Position numbers and translations under genes: made by a program. This document shows positions 60,150-64,000 of a stretch of DNA of 64,000 nt, piece by piece. This DNA comes from Diphasiastrum complanatum. Lineage: Eukaryota; Streptophyta; Lycopodiopsida; Lycopodiales; Lycopodiaceae. The stretch is taken from NCBI GenBank assembly GCA_029204225.1, contig CM055101.1, positions 32,181,683-32,245,682 on the forward strand. Reading direction: 5' to 3'. The notes below the pieces were generated by a model. That model was not told the DNA's origin and made no database searches. It saw only the letters and a list, made by a program, of their open reading frames with translations. How positions within the stretch are numbered: the stretch's first letter is position 1; each line of letters starts with the position of its first letter.

Positions 60150-61545
60150 CCATTGGAGGTGATATCATTTTACACTTATCTAGGAGTTGTTTTTATTGGT
60201 CCTATATTACAGGCCGCTAGACTTGGGAAGGGACATGTCTCCCTTGTCCAGTTAGAGAGGCTCTGTTTTCAGAAGTTTATTCGGGATGCGCCGAGTAAGT
60301 GTCGGCTTTTTGATGCCATCGTTACCCCCACCGCATTATATGCAGCAGAGGCATGGTGTACAGGCCTCACTTCATCAGATTGGTCCAGAATCTCACGCTT
60401 GTAGATCCTTAATGTTACATATGATACGGGCTAAGCCCTCTGTCCCACATCAGATCATTCTAGCTGAGTTTGCAGTCCCACCTATATAGCTTGACGCCAT
60501 CTTCCGGCTTATCACCTATATACAACGAGTCAAGGCATTTCCCATCGATGAGCTGAGATATACACAAGCAGCACTCACCTCATCACAGCGCCTTCGTAGT
60601 CAAGGTTATCAACTATCTTGGTTCTCTCAGGCTTCTTATTTACTTGCATCATGGACCTTCCAACAGGCATGGCTACATCAAATGTCTCCTTTATTGAGCA
60701 TAGCAAGGCCAGCTAGGGTCAAATACAACTACTATTGGACTCACTTCTTGGAGTTGGACACGATTAGGTCCCTATTCTACCATGGTACTTGGACTCGGGT
60801 TTGTCTCATGGTTTGCGATTCTTATTAGGTTAGTTCCGCGTCTCATCACATCAGCTCAAGATTGAGATTGGGCGCTTCCAGAACACCCCCGGGGAAGAGC
60901 GGATTTGCAAGCTATGTTCTCTATCTGAGGTAGAATCTGAAGACAAGTTCTTAATCAGCAGATGCCCAGTCTATTATGACATTAGAGGATGATATCGCTC
61001 CCTATTTCGAGATGCTTCTCTCACATTGAGATCCATTACAGCATATGAGGATCCACGTTGTGTTGTACTCATGGTCAGGGAGATGTTTTTACTACGACAG
61101 GACTTGTGTCAACCAGCGCAGCCGAGTCACTCTAATACACAGGTCCAGATTATGTCCTTCTCTCACAGAAGACCACGGACTGATCTAGCCTGGATAATAG
61201 TGATGAGGATAGTGACACTTTGAGCCATAGAGACCAAAGATGGCGTACTGCTCAAATTCAGATAGTTCCCAAAGCCACAATCCATACCATGATGGATCAC
61301 ACATCTTACAGATGACTCCACTGACAACGTCAGCAACACATACCTCCTCTAGTTGCAGTCCCCCATCACATCTTTCTTCAGTACCAGCAGGACTTGATGA
61401 CAGCATGTTACCATTTCCATTATGTTTACATTTGTGGTCATATACTAGATGCATACAGAGTTTGATTTTAGCAAATACACCTAGTTTATTATTTCTTTAC
61501 TATTTCAGAGATGTTTCATATACTCCCTTGTCATCACTGGCTCCT
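60150..61545 (+). pseudogene. LINE ORF2 C-terminal half with zinc-binding domain
   Basis: Plus strand: FYTYLGVVFIG, GHVSLVQLERLCFQKF, CRLFDAIVTPTALYAAEAW, the region just after the RT palm. Further on, with frame changes, SHQLKIEIGRFQNTPGEERI, then CKLCSLSEVESEDKFLISRC, a C-x2-C...H/K-x4-C-like zinc-binding region typical of LINE C-termini (the usual His is Lys here). The C-terminus resembles that of the LINE at 54795. The 3' UTR (GTTTCATATACTCCCTTGTC) matches 57306-57325, but the terminal tail is missing. Confidence 0.8.
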
Positions 61546-63480
61546 TGCTACCCAGCGTTGATCACTGCCATGCCATCACCTACTGATCGCTGACATTGCC
61601 ATCCTGATCGCTACCATGCCATCGCTGACAACCTGATGAATTATTCTGCTTGAATACTAAGCTTTGAGCGCATTTTAGGAAGGAAGTCTTCGACCTGAAC
61701 CAGATTCACCCTTGATCAAAATCGATGGTGTTGCTCCAGCATTTGACCAAAATCGCTGGTCATTATTCCAGCAGAGATTCGGCATAGATGGAAGCCAGAA
61801 AATTGGACAGGGTCCACCTCTGACCATCGTTGTTTTCTAAGACAAGGCCTCTGCTATTTCTACCTGAATCACTTGCATTTTTGAAGAGTCAATCACGGTT
61901 TTTGGGGGAGCATTCAACACTAACCATCGCTGAACTAAATCACTGATCTCTAGGGGAGCCATCATTTCAGGTTCCATCTTCATCTTCCTCTCCCTCTCTC
62001 CCTCTCCATCAACGGGCTCCATCAGCGATTTGGCAGCGGGATCTGGCGGAGATATGGTAGCGAGATTTGGTGGGATCTAAACTTCATCCATCAGTGCGGG
62101 ATCTGAGCGGGATCTAAAGCAGAATCTGCTCTCTGCTCCTTCCTACCTTCGCTAAGGCGCCACGTAAGCGTGGGAAAGTAAACTCCACCGCTCTCCACCC
62201 CACCCTGCTAACACCTCCACCTCCATCGCTGTGGGATAGACCTTCGCCGCCGGACAGACCTCCATCGCTGGACAGGGACGGAGCTCCGTCGCACCATTTC
62301 AAGCAGATCAGGCCACCATAGCCACATCAGGACAGGTCACAGAAATTGGACAGGCTCCACACTGCTCTCCACCTTGCTCTTCCTCAGCAAGTCATCAACA
62401 ACCATTGCAGGTCATCACCTCCACATCCAGTGTGGAACCTCAGCTGCCACCGCACCAATATAACATTGTCGAAGGACAGAACACAACACATGGCAGTTCC
62501 ACCCTGTTTCTGGCAGTTGTGCCTGCTCATCTATCTCACGATTACACTTCCTTCCCAACCTATGGAGGGCTTTTTGATCTATGAATTAGGCTGGCTAAAA
62601 CAGGGAACTTCAACAACGAGTAAGTTATTTGGAATCAAAAAATGGCAACATCAAGTTGAAAATGGGAGATCTGCAGGCTGAAAATCTGGTATTGACGACA
62701 GAGCTCATAGAGATTAATGATAAAATTAAGAAAGAAATGAACGCATTGACGCATGAGTTTAGGGCCCAACCTATTTTTGCCACACCGGAATCCTCAAACC
62801 GTTTCAAAGAAATGGAAGATAAGATTGAGCAACATAAGGAAGAAACCATGTCTTGGGCAGCGGTGCTCAAGAAAGGTATTAAACCTACTGCACCTATCTC
62901 TTCGGTCATTTCAGCTACTCCTCTCGGAGACTTCGGGGCAGCAAGGCTCTCAATATTCACGTACGTGGCATTGTCGATACCCAAAATGTCATTGAAGCGG
63001 GATAGCAAAGCATCTTTTTACCTTGGAGGAAACACACATGCCTCACCAAAATCAGTACCTTATGCTGATTTTCCTGTTTTGACGCTTACTTCTCATGATG
63101 ACGGTGTTGCCTTACCTAGTGTTGGTGAGCAGATCATTGATAGTAAGATTCGGGAGGATGTGATGGTAAAAGAGTATCATACTCTTCTTTATGTTTCTTG
63201 TGGTAAGAAGGCTTATGGAATCATGTGGGAACCATTGATGGATTGCAAATCCATATTTCGGCTTGTGGCTGGTTTTTTGGTTACCTACTTTGGATGGAGC
63301 ATGCTTGTCTTCACTCTTCGACTTGATGCTACCGCACTTCGTATTCTACATCTCTTCTACATCAGGCATGATTGGGGCTGAGATTTCGACTACTTCGAGC
63401 TGAAGTTTTTTTTTTGGCGGCATTAAACCTGGACAGCAAGCTACATCTTCTCTTTTTCGGCTACATGGAGTTTTGGGCAG
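61546..63480 (+). pseudogene. LINE leader and ORF1 of another copy
   Basis: A leader rich in CATCGCTG words (61546-62300) as at 54950-55200, then an ORF1 frame at 62629: coiled-coil NLVLTTELIEINDKIKKEMN, then MEDKIEQHKEETMSWAAVLK. It matches the ORF1 at 55193 ([15 protein letters not shown]). A frameshift near 62935 moves to KALNIHVRGIVDTQ, the start of the RRM-like domain, followed by a stop. From 63000 the sequence no longer matches the first copy. Confidence 0.7.
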
Positions 63481-63563
63481 CATGCAACACTTTGCATTTT
63501 TGTTGCAATTTTTCATACTTCATGTCATGTTATGTTTTTACATCATAGTGGCACGTGGTACGG

Positions 63564-63592
63564 CCATTATGGTACCGCCGGTACCATAATGG
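63564..63592. repeat. Perfect 13-bp hairpin
   Basis: CCATTATGGTACC and GGTACCATAATGG are exact inverted complements around a GCC spacer. Further GGTACC words follow (63593-63633), then an AT-rich run with TATATAATAC. Confidence 0.9.
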
Positions 63593-63759
63593 TGGTACCG
63601 CAGTTATGGTGCCGCCCTGGGATCCGCGGTACCAGGGCAGCACCAGTATATAATACTTTTTTTATTTTTTTAATTAATTTTTTAATAAAAAATTGTTTTC
63701 TAATGTAAATTAGGCCCAAAAAATGTGAAAAAAAAGGGTTTAGGGGGGACTGTACAGGG

Positions 63760-64000
63760 GGCACTGTGGGGGAGCAGACCTTTGGGCCAATGGGAGTGCA
63801 GCATGTGGGGGAGCAACAAATCGGGGCAGGTACAACGTCAAATGGGCAGTGTGGGGGAGCAGACCACGGGCCCAATCGGAGTACAGCACGTGGTAGCAAC
63901 ACATGGGGGCAGGTACAGCAGCACATCGGCACTGTGGGGGAGCAGGCCATGGGGCCAATGGGAGTGTAGCACGTGGGGAAGCAACAAATGGGGGTAGGTA
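63760..64000. repeat. About 84-bp tandem repeat running off the right edge
   Basis: Units begin GTGGGGGAGCAG at 63766 and 63851 and GTGGGGGAGCAGG at 63934, spacing 85 and 83 bp. Each contains GGGCCAAT, GGAGT(G/A), GCA(T/C)GTGG and a CAGGTACA or similar word. Open frames on both strands here are translations of the repeat. Confidence 0.9.

Noticed and set aside
63567-63997. Cys-rich and Gly-rich frames at the right edge
   Set aside because: Translations of the 84-bp tandem repeat, open on both strands.

Overview
This window is nuclear DNA from a land plant with a large, repeat-rich genome. The evidence is degenerate Ty1/copia and Ty3/gypsy elements with plant-type primer-binding sites (initiator-Met tRNA and Asp tRNA), LINEs, long CT/GA microsatellites, GT-AG introns from 88 nt to about 12 kb, and a recognisable eukaryotic Obg-like ATPase gene. 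I cannot name the species. Intron size and repeat load would suit a fern, another non-seed plant or a gymnosperm, but that is inference. No tRNA, rRNA, CRISPR array or bacterial-type operon was seen.

Region by region: 1-1970 holds an unrecognised minus-strand gene with a clean 88-nt intron. 3151-4680 is the 3' end of a copia element with its LTR. 4717-11227 is a minus-strand copia pol remnant split by a structurally complete but non-coding LTR element (5402-10959) that carries a 5-bp target duplication, a PBS and a PPT, and itself contains an 86-nt tRNA-like insertion. 11221-15331 is a chromodomain gypsy element whose two halves face each other. 16028-24632 contains gypsy/copia LTR pieces and a minus-strand copia element. 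24647-28588 is a sister copia element placed head-to-head with it. 28589-34914 holds three further copia remnants in alternating orientation.

The main host gene is hidden by its introns. Six exons of an OLA1/YchF Obg-like ATPase lie on the minus strand between 59222 and 38370, about 20.9 kb for 165 codons. Its introns (172 nt, 1.1, 3.0, 4.1 and 11.9 kb) contain a gypsy element with an LTR inside it, LINE fragments, a GTCGA-rich minisatellite and microsatellites. The N-terminal half of OLA1 was not found and is probably beyond the right edge. The far right (60150-63480) contains two more pieces of the LINE family seen at 54795-57400, then a hairpin and an 84-bp tandem repeat that runs off the window.

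Apart from OLA1 and the gene at 950-1970, every recognisable coding sequence is a decayed transposable element. The best candidates for something new are the non-autonomous LTR family at 5402-10959, the tRNA-like retrosequence inside it, and the LINE family whose 3' ends sit next to CT-rich microsatellites.
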